Assembly: GCF_002994615.1 (NCBI RefSeq) | Contig: NZ_PVNK01000146.1 | Coordinates: forward strand, 1 to 64,000 | Source: Enhygromyxa salina | GTDB taxonomy: Bacteria > Myxococcota_A > Polyangia > Nannocystales > Nannocystaceae | DNA length: 64,000 nucleotides | Reading direction: 5' to 3' | Part shown: in pieces, positions 8,746-17,894 of the stretch | How positions within the stretch are numbered: the first letter of the stretch is position 1 | Layout of the letters: each line of letters starts with the position of its first letter | Translations under genes and position numbers: made by a program | Notes under the pieces: model-generated | Seen by the model: only the letters and a program-made list of their open reading frames with translations | What the model was told of the DNA's origin: nothing | Database searches by the model: none

Positions 8746-10193
8746 GGGATGAACTCCACGAAGCGGTCCTGCTCGAGGAACTTGGTCTGCTCGATCTTCA
8801 CAGTCATGACCTTGGTGACGTAGGCCGAGGGCAGCTCCGTCGACGCGAAGCGGACCAGGCGCTGGAGCGGGAACATCCCGTCGTGAGCGCCCCCGGGTCG
8901 AAACACGTTGCTCATCCCCGACTCGACCACTCGGGACACGCCGGCGCGACAGACCGCGTCGCGGAGGTCTCGGAGCTTGGCCCAGGGGAACAGCGCCACG
9001 GTCTGGGTGTCGCCGCTGACCTGCGCGCCGGGGTCGAGGTCCGCGGGCCAGTCGTGGAGGTAGACCGTGCGGCTCAGGGGGTGCTGGGCGGCGAAGCTCG
9101 GCGGACAGTGGATGATCGCCCAGCTGCCGTCGCGGGCCTCCCAGCAGTCGAAGCCCAAAAAGCGCGCCTCGGCCAGGGTCAGCGCCCGGGCGCCGCGGTC
9201 GTCGAAGCCCTGCGCGCTCGGTGGGAGGATCTCGGTGTAGTTGTCGAGGGCCTCGCTCAGCGCTGGGACCAGATCCGCGGGGGTGGGGCGAATGAAGGCC
9301 TGCTGGGACGAGAAGCAGGCCCGCTGATCGCGGAAGCACACGTCGTGGGCGAGGCCGCGGGCGGCGTCTCGTGGCGCCTCGCTGGCGTCGACGAAGGCCA
9401 GGCTGCGCTTGGGCCCGAAGCGGACGACCTCGGCGTCGGGGCGGGCGACCTCGCGGGCCCAGTCGACGGCCGACTGCCCGCCCCAGGCACAGATCACGTC
9501 GCTGGCGGCGATCACCCGCGCGCCGGCCTCGCCCGGCTCGCCGGCGGGCCAGTAGACCACCGACAGCGCCCGCGTCACCGGGTGGTCGGCGTCCACGTCC
9601 GCGAAGCTCTGGGCCAGGGCGACGGGGGTGAAGGGGTCTTCGGACGAGCTCTTGGCGATGACCTGGTTTTTGGTCACGAGCGCGCGGACCACCGAGACCA
9701 CCGCCGAGAAGGGCACGTTGCCCGGCATGATGTGCAGCGAGCGGCCCTTGGGATAGGCCCGGACCTGGGCCTCCTCCCGGGGGATCCACTCGTCGAGGAT
9801 GAAGCGGTGGCCGAGCTCAGACTCGATGATGTCGTAGAGCCCCGCGTAGCTCGAGAGGATCATCGCTATCCAGTTGGCCTCGAGCTTGGCCATCTCGGGG
9901 GAGTAGCCCAGCTGGTTGATCAGATCACGGATGTAGAGGCGTCGACGCACGTACTCGCTGGACTTCCAGTTCTGCCCGACGGCGTAGAGGAAGTTGACGA
10001 TCTCCTGGGTAGGGAGCTCGGCGAGGTCGTTCCGGGGTTCGGGGGCGAGGATCGCGTCCACGTCGCGCGCTGCGAGCAGGGGCACGCGCAGGCCGTGGTC
10101 GGTTACCGTGGTGCTGGCGTGATAGCCCGCGGGCGCGGAGCGAACGATGGCCCCGCAGACCACGCTGGGCAAGGTCTTACTCTTGGTAGTCAT
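8742..10193 (-). CDS. luxC: LuxC fatty acyl reductase
   Basis: NADPH-dependent acyl reductase of 483 aa that turns the LuxE-bound acyl group into the long-chain aldehyde for luciferase. It matches LuxC over nearly its full length: IVNFLYAVGQNWKSSEY, LGYSPEMAKLEANWIAMIL, RAYPKGRSLHIMPGNVPFS, DVCFRDQRACFSSQ with the acyl-accepting Cys293 (equivalent to Vibrio Cys286), HPLSRTVYLHDW, and ESGMSNVFRPGGAHDGMFPLQRLVRF near the C-terminus. The start MTTKSKTL at 10193 is taken because family similarity begins a few residues later; codons further upstream give no LuxC-like sequence. It is first in the operon, preceded by about 1.2 kb without convincing genes. Such close agreement argues for a true Lux reductase rather than a general aldehyde dehydrogenase. 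Confidence 0.96.
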   Translation of the reverse strand: MTTKSKTLPSVVCGAIVRSAPAGYHASTTVTDHGLRVPLLAARDVDAILAPEPRNDLAELPTQEIVNFLYAVGQNWKSSEYVRRRLYIRDLINQLGYSPEMAKLEANWIAMILSSYAGLYDIIESELGHRFILDEWIPREEAQVRAYPKGRSLHIMPGNVPFSAVVSVVRALVTKNQVIAKSSSEDPFTPVALAQSFADVDADHPVTRALSVVYWPAGEPGEAGARVIAASDVICAWGGQSAVDWAREVARPDAEVVRFGPKRSLAFVDASEAPRDAARGLAHDVCFRDQRACFSSQQAFIRPTPADLVPALSEALDNYTEILPPSAQGFDDRGARALTLAEARFLGFDCWEARDGSWAIIHCPPSFAAQHPLSRTVYLHDWPADLDPGAQVSGDTQTVALFPWAKLRDLRDAVCRAGVSRVVESGMSNVFRPGGAHDGMFPLQRLVRFASTELPSAYVTKVMTVKIEQTKFLEQDRFVEFIP

Positions 10194-10349
10194 GCTTTGT
10201 CTTGCGACCGTGGCGATGTCTGCAATCGAGCGAGACCACGCACCCTCGATGCGCGCGGTCCTGCGAGTCGGTGGACATCTTACCGACGTCGCTCTCCTCG
10301 GCAAGTTGATTCTTGCGATTAAATCAGCCGATTTTTGTGATGATGATCG

Positions 10350-10379
10350 GCCACGCGATGGCCTAACCCATCACGTGGC
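10350..10379. promoter_or_regulatory. Imperfect inverted repeat upstream of luxC, possible operator
   Basis: Two 12-base arms, GCCACGCGATGG and CCATCACGTGGC, are separated by 6 bases and match with one mismatch. The element lies about 160-185 bp upstream of the luxC start codon. A second short dyad, GCCGAT (10327) with ATCGGC (10346), overlaps it. Position and symmetry suit a binding site for a dimeric regulator, but a hairpin in untranslated RNA is also possible. It does not match the known LuxR box. Confidence 0.35.
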
Positions 10380-10889
10380 TAGTGATTCAATGTTGGTACT
10401 CTATGTGGGCATTCCGTCTTCGGCTCGTTTGGCCCCTGTTCGGTGGTGAGGGGGATGCGCTGCATCTCGGGCGAATTCGCGTGTTGAGAGCGCGGTCGCT
10501 GAGACGCTGCGTGGGCGGGGTCAAACCGGGAGGGGGCCGGGAAGAGGGCCGTTTTGCCCGGTCTGATGGCTGGGAGGCCGTCCGCGAGGAGGGGCCTGTC
10601 CACGTCAGGCTGGGGCCCCGTTAGCCGAGCCCGCCCGCGGGCGGGCATCAACGCAGGGTCTGCACAATCACCATTGCAAGGCGAGCTTGCCGGTCTGCGA
10701 TGGGGCGTTCTCCAGGTCTCGGAAAGAGTCGGTGCATTTGTGAGCCTCCGCGACTTGCGGAGATGTCCAATGAGAACACTTCGACATCAAAAGAAGACAC
10801 ATCAAGCTTCGATCATGCGCGAGATCATCACCGATATGGAGCCGGAGCTGTTGGTGGGGTGCAGCGGGCAACCGGGGAGCGAGAAGATC

Positions 10890-11060
10890 CGCACCACATG
10901 GTCCGGGCGTCGTTGTCGAGGTCCAGCTCGAGCTGGCCGGGCACAGCGGGCCACGGACACGGTCGCGGTCGAGGCCCGAGGCCGACCCTGGCGAGGACGC
11001 GCGCGATATCGTCACGAGAGTCGGCGCGCTCGAAAAGGCTCATGCGCCCGGTCGGGGCGG
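10890..11060 (-). pseudogene. Probable C-terminal remnant of a transposase
   Basis: On the minus strand one frame reads MSLFERADSRDDIARVLARV, continues GLGPRPRPCPWPAVPGQ and ends LELDLDND. This resembles the tail of zinc-ribbon (IS91-like) transposases, which typically end with an 'EDPAVIARILRHLGL..PP..' helix and an acidic tail. Nothing upstream restores the rest of the protein and the flanking sequence reads as non-coding, so it would be decayed debris. The assignment rests on recalled family pattern only and is tentative. Confidence 0.35.
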
Positions 11061-11422
11061 CCTCGGTATCGACAAAGAGATCCCGCGATGTCGCCGCCCT
11101 TGGCCGGCGCGGCCTCGGTGGCATGTTGGGACAGCACGGTGGTGAGCAGAGCCGCGGTGGGCACGCGGAGCGTCCCTCGTATGGCACGGCAACACCTCGC
11201 TCGTGGCGCACTCTTACATGGAGGGGCGTAGCCGTGCTGCTCGGCGTGCGCAGCAGCGCAACACGATATGGAAGGATGGCGTGTGGAGCGCTTTGATTGG
11301 GGGTGTATTCCTAATGCATAACTTTGAATGTATTCGGGCAAACAGGAATCGTGCGAGGTGAACACTGCAAAGGAAGCGGACTGACAGTCGAAAAATCGAG
11401 GGTCGTCGTAGATACTTCCGCG

Positions 11423-12670
<1,248 letters not shown>

Positions 12671-12698
12671 TTCTACCCCGGCTCAACGAACATGAGCC

Positions 12699-12745
12699 GT
12701 CAATGGCGGCGGTCTCGCCGGGGAGGCGCCGCCGTCGCCATTGAC
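12699..12745 (+). terminator. Hairpin downstream of the D8C lipoprotein gene
   Basis: The arms GTCAATGGCG and CGCCATTGAC pair perfectly around a GC-rich loop that can pair further. It lies 29 bases after the stop codon. There is no U-tract, so it may be a terminator or only an RNA 3'-end structure. Confidence 0.4.
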
Positions 12746-12816
12746 CGTGCACGATTCGGTGCTCGGTCCGCCGCGCGTTGACTTCCGATCCTCGGGTTTG
12801 ATGCTACGTTGCTGGC

Positions 12817-13563
12817 ATGGAGGGTCGTTTGTCCGTGGGTCCCAGGCGCCTGCTCGGCGCCTGGGTGCTGGCCAGCGCCTGTACCATGACCAACCCCGCG
12901 TTCGACCAGGATGACAGCATAAACGACGTTCGTGCGACCTCGACCGGGATCGAGACCACGGGCGAGGTTGGAGACGAAGCGACCGACGAGGGCGATGAAA
13001 GCGAGGGCATCGAGACCGGGGCCGAGGACGAAATAGCGACTGGCTCCGAGTCGGGCACGGTCGAGATCCTGGCGAGCTTCGTCGGGTGCCGTGGGACCGA
13101 CAATTACACGCCCGCAGAGTGTGCGCTGTGGGCTGGCCAGGGCCAGGCCAACGCGGTCGCCATCGATGAGTCGAGCGATTCGGGCCACTTCCTCGTGGCC
13201 TGTCTCGCGTTCCCCAAAGAGCCGGCGCTCGAGGGCAAGACCATCACCAAGGTGTCCCTCGAGATGCACACGATCAACACCTTCTGGGCCGGGTCGGATT
13301 CATCGGGCGAGATCTGGAAGGTCGAGCCGTTCACGGTCGTCGACTTCTTCTTGGGCGTTCCACTTCTGGCCGGGGACGAGCCGGTCGCGAGCAACTCCGA
13401 AGTCGGGCCGATCGACGCGCCGATCCAGTGGGAGCTGCACAGCGAGGTCTTCATCCCGGATGAGGCGACGTACCTGTGCGCGTACCCGCTCTCGGACGAC
13501 GGGCTCTACCTGTACTCCCACGAGGGCTTGGTTCCTCCGAAGCTTCACGTCGCCTATCAGTGA
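12817..13563 (+). CDS. Lipoprotein of unknown function
   Basis: Predicted lipoprotein of 248 aa. The N-terminus MEGRLSVGPRRLLGAWVLASAC is a short signal peptide with a lipobox (Cys22). A Thr/Glu/Asp-rich linker follows (about residues 30-85). The globular C-terminal part begins near SGTVEILASFVGCRGTDNYT and looks beta-rich (ITKVSLEMHTINTFW, WKVEPFTVVDFFLG, QWELHSEVFIPDEATYLCAYPLS, KLHVAYQ), somewhat like the jelly-roll modules of DNRLRE/CBM96 type, but this is not secure. It is preceded by the hairpin at 12699 and followed 36 bp later by the dihydroxyacetone kinase gene. Confidence 0.75.
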   Translation: MEGRLSVGPRRLLGAWVLASACTMTNPAFDQDDSINDVRATSTGIETTGEVGDEATDEGDESEGIETGAEDEIATGSESGTVEILASFVGCRGTDNYTPAECALWAGQGQANAVAIDESSDSGHFLVACLAFPKEPALEGKTITKVSLEMHTINTFWAGSDSSGEIWKVEPFTVVDFFLGVPLLAGDEPVASNSEVGPIDAPIQWELHSEVFIPDEATYLCAYPLSDDGLYLYSHEGLVPPKLHVAYQ

Positions 13564-13599
13564 CCCCGCGAAGCTGCTAGGTTCGGGCCTCGAGAGCCG

Positions 13600-15243
13600 A
13601 TGAAGCGCTTCATTAACGACAAGGACACGATCGTCACCGAGGCGCTCGACGGCGTGGTCGCGCTCGGGGCTGGCGGGCTCGCTCGACTCGACGGCTACCC
13701 CTACATCAAGGTCGTCATGCGGGCGCAGCTCGACCCGAGCAAGGTCGCCGTGATCTCGGGCGGGGGCGCGGGCCACGAGCCCGCCCACGCGGGCTTCGTC
13801 GGCCCCGGGCTGCTCAGCGCGGCGGTGTCTGGCGAGATCTTCGCCTCGCCCAGCGTCGAGGCGGTCTACGCCGGGATCATGGCCGTGACTGGCGACGCGG
13901 GCTGCCTGCTCGTGGTCAAGAACTACACGGGCGATCGGCTCAATTTCGGCCTCGCCGCCGAGCGTGCCCGGGCCCGGGGCAAGCGAGTCGAGACCGTGCT
14001 CGTCGCCGACGACGTCGCGATCCCGGGCTCCCCGGCGCCGCGCGGCGTGGCCGGGACGCTCTTCGTGCACAAGATCGCCGGGCACCTCGCCGAGCAGGGC
14101 GCCGACCTGGCCACCGTCGCCGCCGCGGCGCGGGCGGCCGCCGCCGACATCCGGTCGCTCGGGGTCAGCCTCGCGAGCTGCACGATCCCCGGCCAGCCCG
14201 CGACCGAGCGACTCGCGGCCGACGAGGGCGAGCTCGGGCTCGGCATTCACGGGGAGCCGGGCGTCGAGAAGATCGCGCTGCAGTCGGTCAGGTCGATCGT
14301 CACCTTGATGGTCAGTCGGCTCGAGGCCGCCCTGCCTGCGGGGGAGCGCCGCTACGCCGCGCTGATCAACAACCTCGGCGCGGTCCCGGCGATCGAGATG
14401 TCGGTGATCGCCCACGAGGTCCTGCGCTCCGAGCTCGCCTCGCGGCTCGAGCTCGTGATCGGTCCCGCGCCGCTGATGACCTCGCTCGACATGAACGGGT
14501 TCTCGCTCTCGCTCCTGGCCCTCGACGACGCGCGGCGCGAGGCGCTGACCAGCCCCTGCGGCCCGGCGGCGTGGCCCGCAGCGAGGGCGCCCAGCCCCGT
14601 CGTCGTGCGTCCGCTGGCCCAAAAAGCGGCGCGGATCGAGGCCGCGGCGTCCTCGGACGAGCGCGTCGAGCGGGCGCTGTCGGCCTTGCTCGATCGCTTG
14701 GTCGCGATGCAGGCCGAGCTCGATCACCTCGACGCCAAGATCGGCGACGGCGACACGGGCTCGACCTTCGCCACGGCGGCCCGCGCGGTCCAGGCTCGCC
14801 TCGCGCAGCTGCCCTTCGCGGCGCCCGATCAGCTGCTCGCGGTCCTGGGCGAGATCCTGGCCTCGGCGATGGGCGGCAGCTCGGGTGTGCTGATGTCGAT
14901 CTTCTGCACGGCCGCAGGTCGAGCCTACGCTCGCGGCCTCGCGTGGCCGGCGGCGCTGGCCGAGGGCGGCGCACGGATCGCTGAGTACGGTGGCGCAGCG
15001 CCCGGCGACCGGACCATGATCGACGCGCTCGCGCCGGGCTTCGGCGCGCTGCTCGACACGGGCTCGCTCGAGCGCGCGGCCGCAGCGGCGCGGGCGGGCG
15101 CGGAGCAGACGGCGGGCATGCGCAGGGCGAAGGCCGGTCGGGCGGCCTACCTGTCGGCGGAGTCGCTCGAGGGGGTGCCGGATCCGGGCGCCGTGGCCGT
15201 GGCCGCGGCGTTCGAGGCGATCCGCGACGCGCTCGCGGGCTGA
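13600..15243 (+). CDS. dhaK: Dihydroxyacetone kinase, DhaK-DhaL fusion
   Basis: Single-chain ATP-dependent dihydroxyacetone (glycerone) kinase of 547 aa. The DhaK half (about 1-330) shows VISGGGAGHEPAHAGFVGPG for substrate binding, VKNYTGDRLNFGLA, and LGIHGEPGVEK, whose His forms the covalent hemiaminal with dihydroxyacetone. The DhaL half (about 350-547) shows LDAKIGDGDTGSTFATAA, the Mg-ATP Asp cluster, then MGGSSGVLMSIFCTAAGRA and GDRTMIDALAPG. It phosphorylates dihydroxyacetone or glyceraldehyde in the cytoplasm and feeds triose phosphate into glycolysis. The fused architecture is that of the ATP type, not the PTS-linked type. All key motifs are intact. Confidence 0.95.
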   Translation: MKRFINDKDTIVTEALDGVVALGAGGLARLDGYPYIKVVMRAQLDPSKVAVISGGGAGHEPAHAGFVGPGLLSAAVSGEIFASPSVEAVYAGIMAVTGDAGCLLVVKNYTGDRLNFGLAAERARARGKRVETVLVADDVAIPGSPAPRGVAGTLFVHKIAGHLAEQGADLATVAAAARAAAADIRSLGVSLASCTIPGQPATERLAADEGELGLGIHGEPGVEKIALQSVRSIVTLMVSRLEAALPAGERRYAALINNLGAVPAIEMSVIAHEVLRSELASRLELVIGPAPLMTSLDMNGFSLSLLALDDARREALTSPCGPAAWPAARAPSPVVVRPLAQKAARIEAAASSDERVERALSALLDRLVAMQAELDHLDAKIGDGDTGSTFATAARAVQARLAQLPFAAPDQLLAVLGEILASAMGGSSGVLMSIFCTAAGRAYARGLAWPAALAEGGARIAEYGGAAPGDRTMIDALAPGFGALLDTGSLERAAAAARAGAEQTAGMRRAKAGRAAYLSAESLEGVPDPGAVAVAAAFEAIRDALAG

Positions 15244-15371
15244 TCCTCGAGTCGCGATCACCGTGCCCTCGCACGCCTCGCGGGCCCGGCGATCGCCGTC
15301 GAGGCCGCGCCGCTAAAATGGCACCGCGAGCAATGAAATTGTGAGGGCTCGATGGTGTAAGTAGTGCGCCA

Positions 15372-17894
15372 ATGAGCTCCTCGCGTCGGGCTGCGTTCGT
15401 CGCTTTGTTCTTTGTTTCGGGCCTGTGCGGGCTCGGCTACGAGATCGTGTGGCTGCGGCTGGTCGCGGGGATCGTCGGTGTTGGCATCTACGCCAACGCG
15501 ATCGTTCTCGCGACCTTCATGCTCGGGCTGGGCCTCGGCGCGCTCGCGGCGGGGCGGTGGCTGGCGGGGCTGCCCGCCGATCGACTGCTGCGGGCCTATG
15601 TCCGGCTCGAGCTCGCGCTCGGTGCCTGGGCGCTGGTGGTCCCGGTCCTGACCCGCGGGCTCGGCTCTGTCCTCGCGGACCTGGGGGCTCCGCCCGGGTC
15701 TTCGGCTCGGCTGTTGATCTCGCTGCTGGCGATCGCCGCTGTGTTGTTGCCAGCGACGACGCTGATGGGCGCGACCTTGCCGGTGCTGACCGGGGCCGTC
15801 GCCGAGCGCGACCGAACCGGGCGCTGGCTCGGGATCCTCTATGGGCTCAACACCCTCGGCGCGGTGCTCGGGACGGTGGTCGGCGGGTGGCTGCTGGTCC
15901 CGGCGCTCGGGCTGTCGCGCGCGAGCGTGGTCCTGGTCGCAGGCAATTGGGCCGTGGCGGGGGTGGCCAAGCTGCTCGCGCGCGGCGTCGAGGCGGCCGC
16001 ACCCGAGCGGGTCGAGACCCAGCCCGAGGGCTCGGCTCGCAAGCTCGAGCAACCGGCGGCGTTGGTGGTTGCGGGCGTCAGCGGGCTGATGGGCATCGGC
16101 TTGGAGCTGACGTGGATGCGAGGCCTGGCCGCGCACGCCCGCGACACCGTCGGCACCATGGTGCTGACCCTGGCCGGGATGCTGCTCGGCCTCGCCCTCG
16201 GCGGGTTGCTCGGCGGCGCGCTGGCGTCCTCCGATCGCGCGGGGCCACGGCTGCTCGGCCGCGTGGCCGTGCTTCAGGCGGCCGCGGCCGCGGCCTTGGT
16301 CCTCGGGCCGCTCGCCGTGGGTGCGCTCGCGGGCGGGCCGGGGAAGCTCGAGCTCGACACGGGCTTTGGGCTCGCGATGGTCGCGCTCGCGGTGGTCCCC
16401 GGCGCGGTGGCTTCGGGGGCCACGCTCCCGCTCGCGGCCGGCGTGCTCGGTCGTCGGCTCGCGCCCGCCCGCGCCGCCGGACGGGTGCTCGCGGCCAACA
16501 CGGCGGGCTGCGTGATCGGAGCGCTGGCGACGGGGCTGTGGTGGATCCCGAGCTGGGGGACCCGGGGCTCGACCTTGATCACCGCCGGCCTCGTCGTCGC
16601 CGCGACGGTGGTTGCGAGCGCCGTCGCCCTGCGCGCCGCCGAGCGCGAGCGCGGGCTCGTCGTCGAGCTCGGGGTCGCGGGCCTGCTCGTCGCGGCGACC
16701 GGGGTCGGCATCGCGCGCCTGCCCGTCGCGCCACACATGCCGCCGCGGGCCGACCTCGACAGCGAGCTGTTGTTCTCGGGCGAGGACGCCGTCGGTCTGG
16801 TCGAGGTGTTGGATCGCAGGGGCGCGAAGTACCTGATCACCGATCGGACCCACGCGTGGGGCAGCGACGAGCCGATCATGCTTCGGACCATGCGTCGCCA
16901 GGGCTACCTGCCGCTGCTGCTGCACCCCGAGCCCGCGCGGGTGCTCGAGGTCGGGCTCGCGACGGGGGTGCAGTTTGCTCCCTACCTGCGCCACCCGGCG
17001 TTCGAGCGCGGGGTGATCGTCGAGATCTCGCCGGCCGTCGCGGCCGCGGCCCGCGAGTTTGACGAGGTCGCCGACCACGTCCTCGACGACGCGCGCGTCG
17101 AGCTGCTGGTCGCCGACGGCCGCGACGTCCTGCGCAGCGTGGGCTCCGGCGAGCTCGACGTCATCGTGCTCGGGCTGTTCACTGCCTACCGGCCCGGCGT
17201 CAGCGATCTGTACAGCGAGGACCTGTACCGCGTCGCCGTCGACAAGCTCGGGCCCGGCGGCCTCCTGGTCCAGTGGCTGCCCCTCGACCAGCTGTCCGAC
17301 GAGGCCCTGCGCGCGGTGATCCGCTCGTTTCGCGCCGCCGCCCCGGAGGTCCACGCGTTCGAGAAGGACCACTACCTCGCGCTCGTCGGGAGCCGCGAGC
17401 CGCTCGAGATCGAGTGGTCCAGGGTCGAGGCCCTCGTCGCGCGGCCCGAGATCCGCGATGACCTTCGCGCCCACGGGCTGCTCGATCCCTACGGGATGCT
17501 CGGCAGCCACGTCGCCGATGGTCCGGCCCTGGACGCGCTCGCTGGCGACGGGCCGCACAACACCGACGACCGGCCCTACGTCGAGTTTCACCCGCCGCCG
17601 CGGGCCGAGGCTGGAGTCCGCTACGCGCAGGCCTCGCGCAGCCTCGAGGCCCTGCTCAAACACCACGTGTCCGCGACGACGATCGTCGTCGGGCTGTCCG
17701 ACGAGCAACGCCAGCGCCTCGGCGACGCTGGCCGCGCCCGGGTAGAATTTCTGCGCGGGGCGATCGCTCAGGTTCGCGGGGAGCACGACGCCGCGGCCGC
17801 GCACTTTGGCGCCGCGTTCGAGCTCAACCCGGATGATCGGCTGGCCGCGATGGCGGCTCGGCAGTCGAAGAAGCGTCAGCTGCGTCGGCGCTGA
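15372..17894 (+). CDS. Membrane-fused spermidine-synthase-like protein
   Basis: Protein of 840 aa. The N-terminal ~470 residues are a multi-spanning MFS-like region that begins with FFVSGLCGLGYEIVWLRLV, a signature of membrane-fused spermidine-synthase-like proteins. The C-terminal domain (about 490-760) has a Rossmann methyltransferase-like fold: RVLEVGLATGVQFAPYLRHP, VEISPAVAAAAREF, LLVADGRDVLRS, DVIVLGLFTAYRPGVSDLYS. The nucleotide-binding part is clear, but catalytic aminopropyl transfer is not assured in this subfamily. A tail of about 80 residues resembles a TPR-type helix pair. The 3' end overlaps the convergent P-type ATPase gene by 19 bp. The product is unknown; a polyamine-related role is inference. 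Confidence 0.85.
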   Translation: MSSSRRAAFVALFFVSGLCGLGYEIVWLRLVAGIVGVGIYANAIVLATFMLGLGLGALAAGRWLAGLPADRLLRAYVRLELALGAWALVVPVLTRGLGSVLADLGAPPGSSARLLISLLAIAAVLLPATTLMGATLPVLTGAVAERDRTGRWLGILYGLNTLGAVLGTVVGGWLLVPALGLSRASVVLVAGNWAVAGVAKLLARGVEAAAPERVETQPEGSARKLEQPAALVVAGVSGLMGIGLELTWMRGLAAHARDTVGTMVLTLAGMLLGLALGGLLGGALASSDRAGPRLLGRVAVLQAAAAAALVLGPLAVGALAGGPGKLELDTGFGLAMVALAVVPGAVASGATLPLAAGVLGRRLAPARAAGRVLAANTAGCVIGALATGLWWIPSWGTRGSTLITAGLVVAATVVASAVALRAAERERGLVVELGVAGLLVAATGVGIARLPVAPHMPPRADLDSELLFSGEDAVGLVEVLDRRGAKYLITDRTHAWGSDEPIMLRTMRRQGYLPLLLHPEPARVLEVGLATGVQFAPYLRHPAFERGVIVEISPAVAAAAREFDEVADHVLDDARVELLVADGRDVLRSVGSGELDVIVLGLFTAYRPGVSDLYSEDLYRVAVDKLGPGGLLVQWLPLDQLSDEALRAVIRSFRAAAPEVHAFEKDHYLALVGSREPLEIEWSRVEALVARPEIRDDLRAHGLLDPYGMLGSHVADGPALDALAGDGPHNTDDRPYVEFHPPPRAEAGVRYAQASRSLEALLKHHVSATTIVVGLSDEQRQRLGDAGRARVEFLRGAIAQVRGEHDAAAAHFGAAFELNPDDRLAAMAARQSKKRQLRRR

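Larger units (their letters stand above)
10194..11422. other. Gene-poor stretch upstream of luxC
   Basis: No convincing intact gene in either direction. The part next to luxC (10194-10450) is less GC-rich than its surroundings and carries dyads that could be operators; it must contain the luxC promoter, but no clear -10/-35 pair or classical 20-bp lux box is visible. The middle contains a probable transposase remnant. The right end (about 11290-11345) is again AT-richer and probably holds the promoter of the lipoprotein gene that starts at 11423; TTGATT at 11293 is a possible -35, but the match is weak. Confidence 0.6.

Noticed and set aside
10668-11231. Open frames on both strands upstream of the D8C lipoprotein
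   Set aside because: Apart from the possible transposase tail, no frame shows family motifs or a credible start; treated as gene-poor.
17876-17894. 19-bp overlap of two convergent genes as a sign of a frameshift
   Set aside because: Both proteins end normally at family-compatible points; short tail-to-tail overlaps are common.
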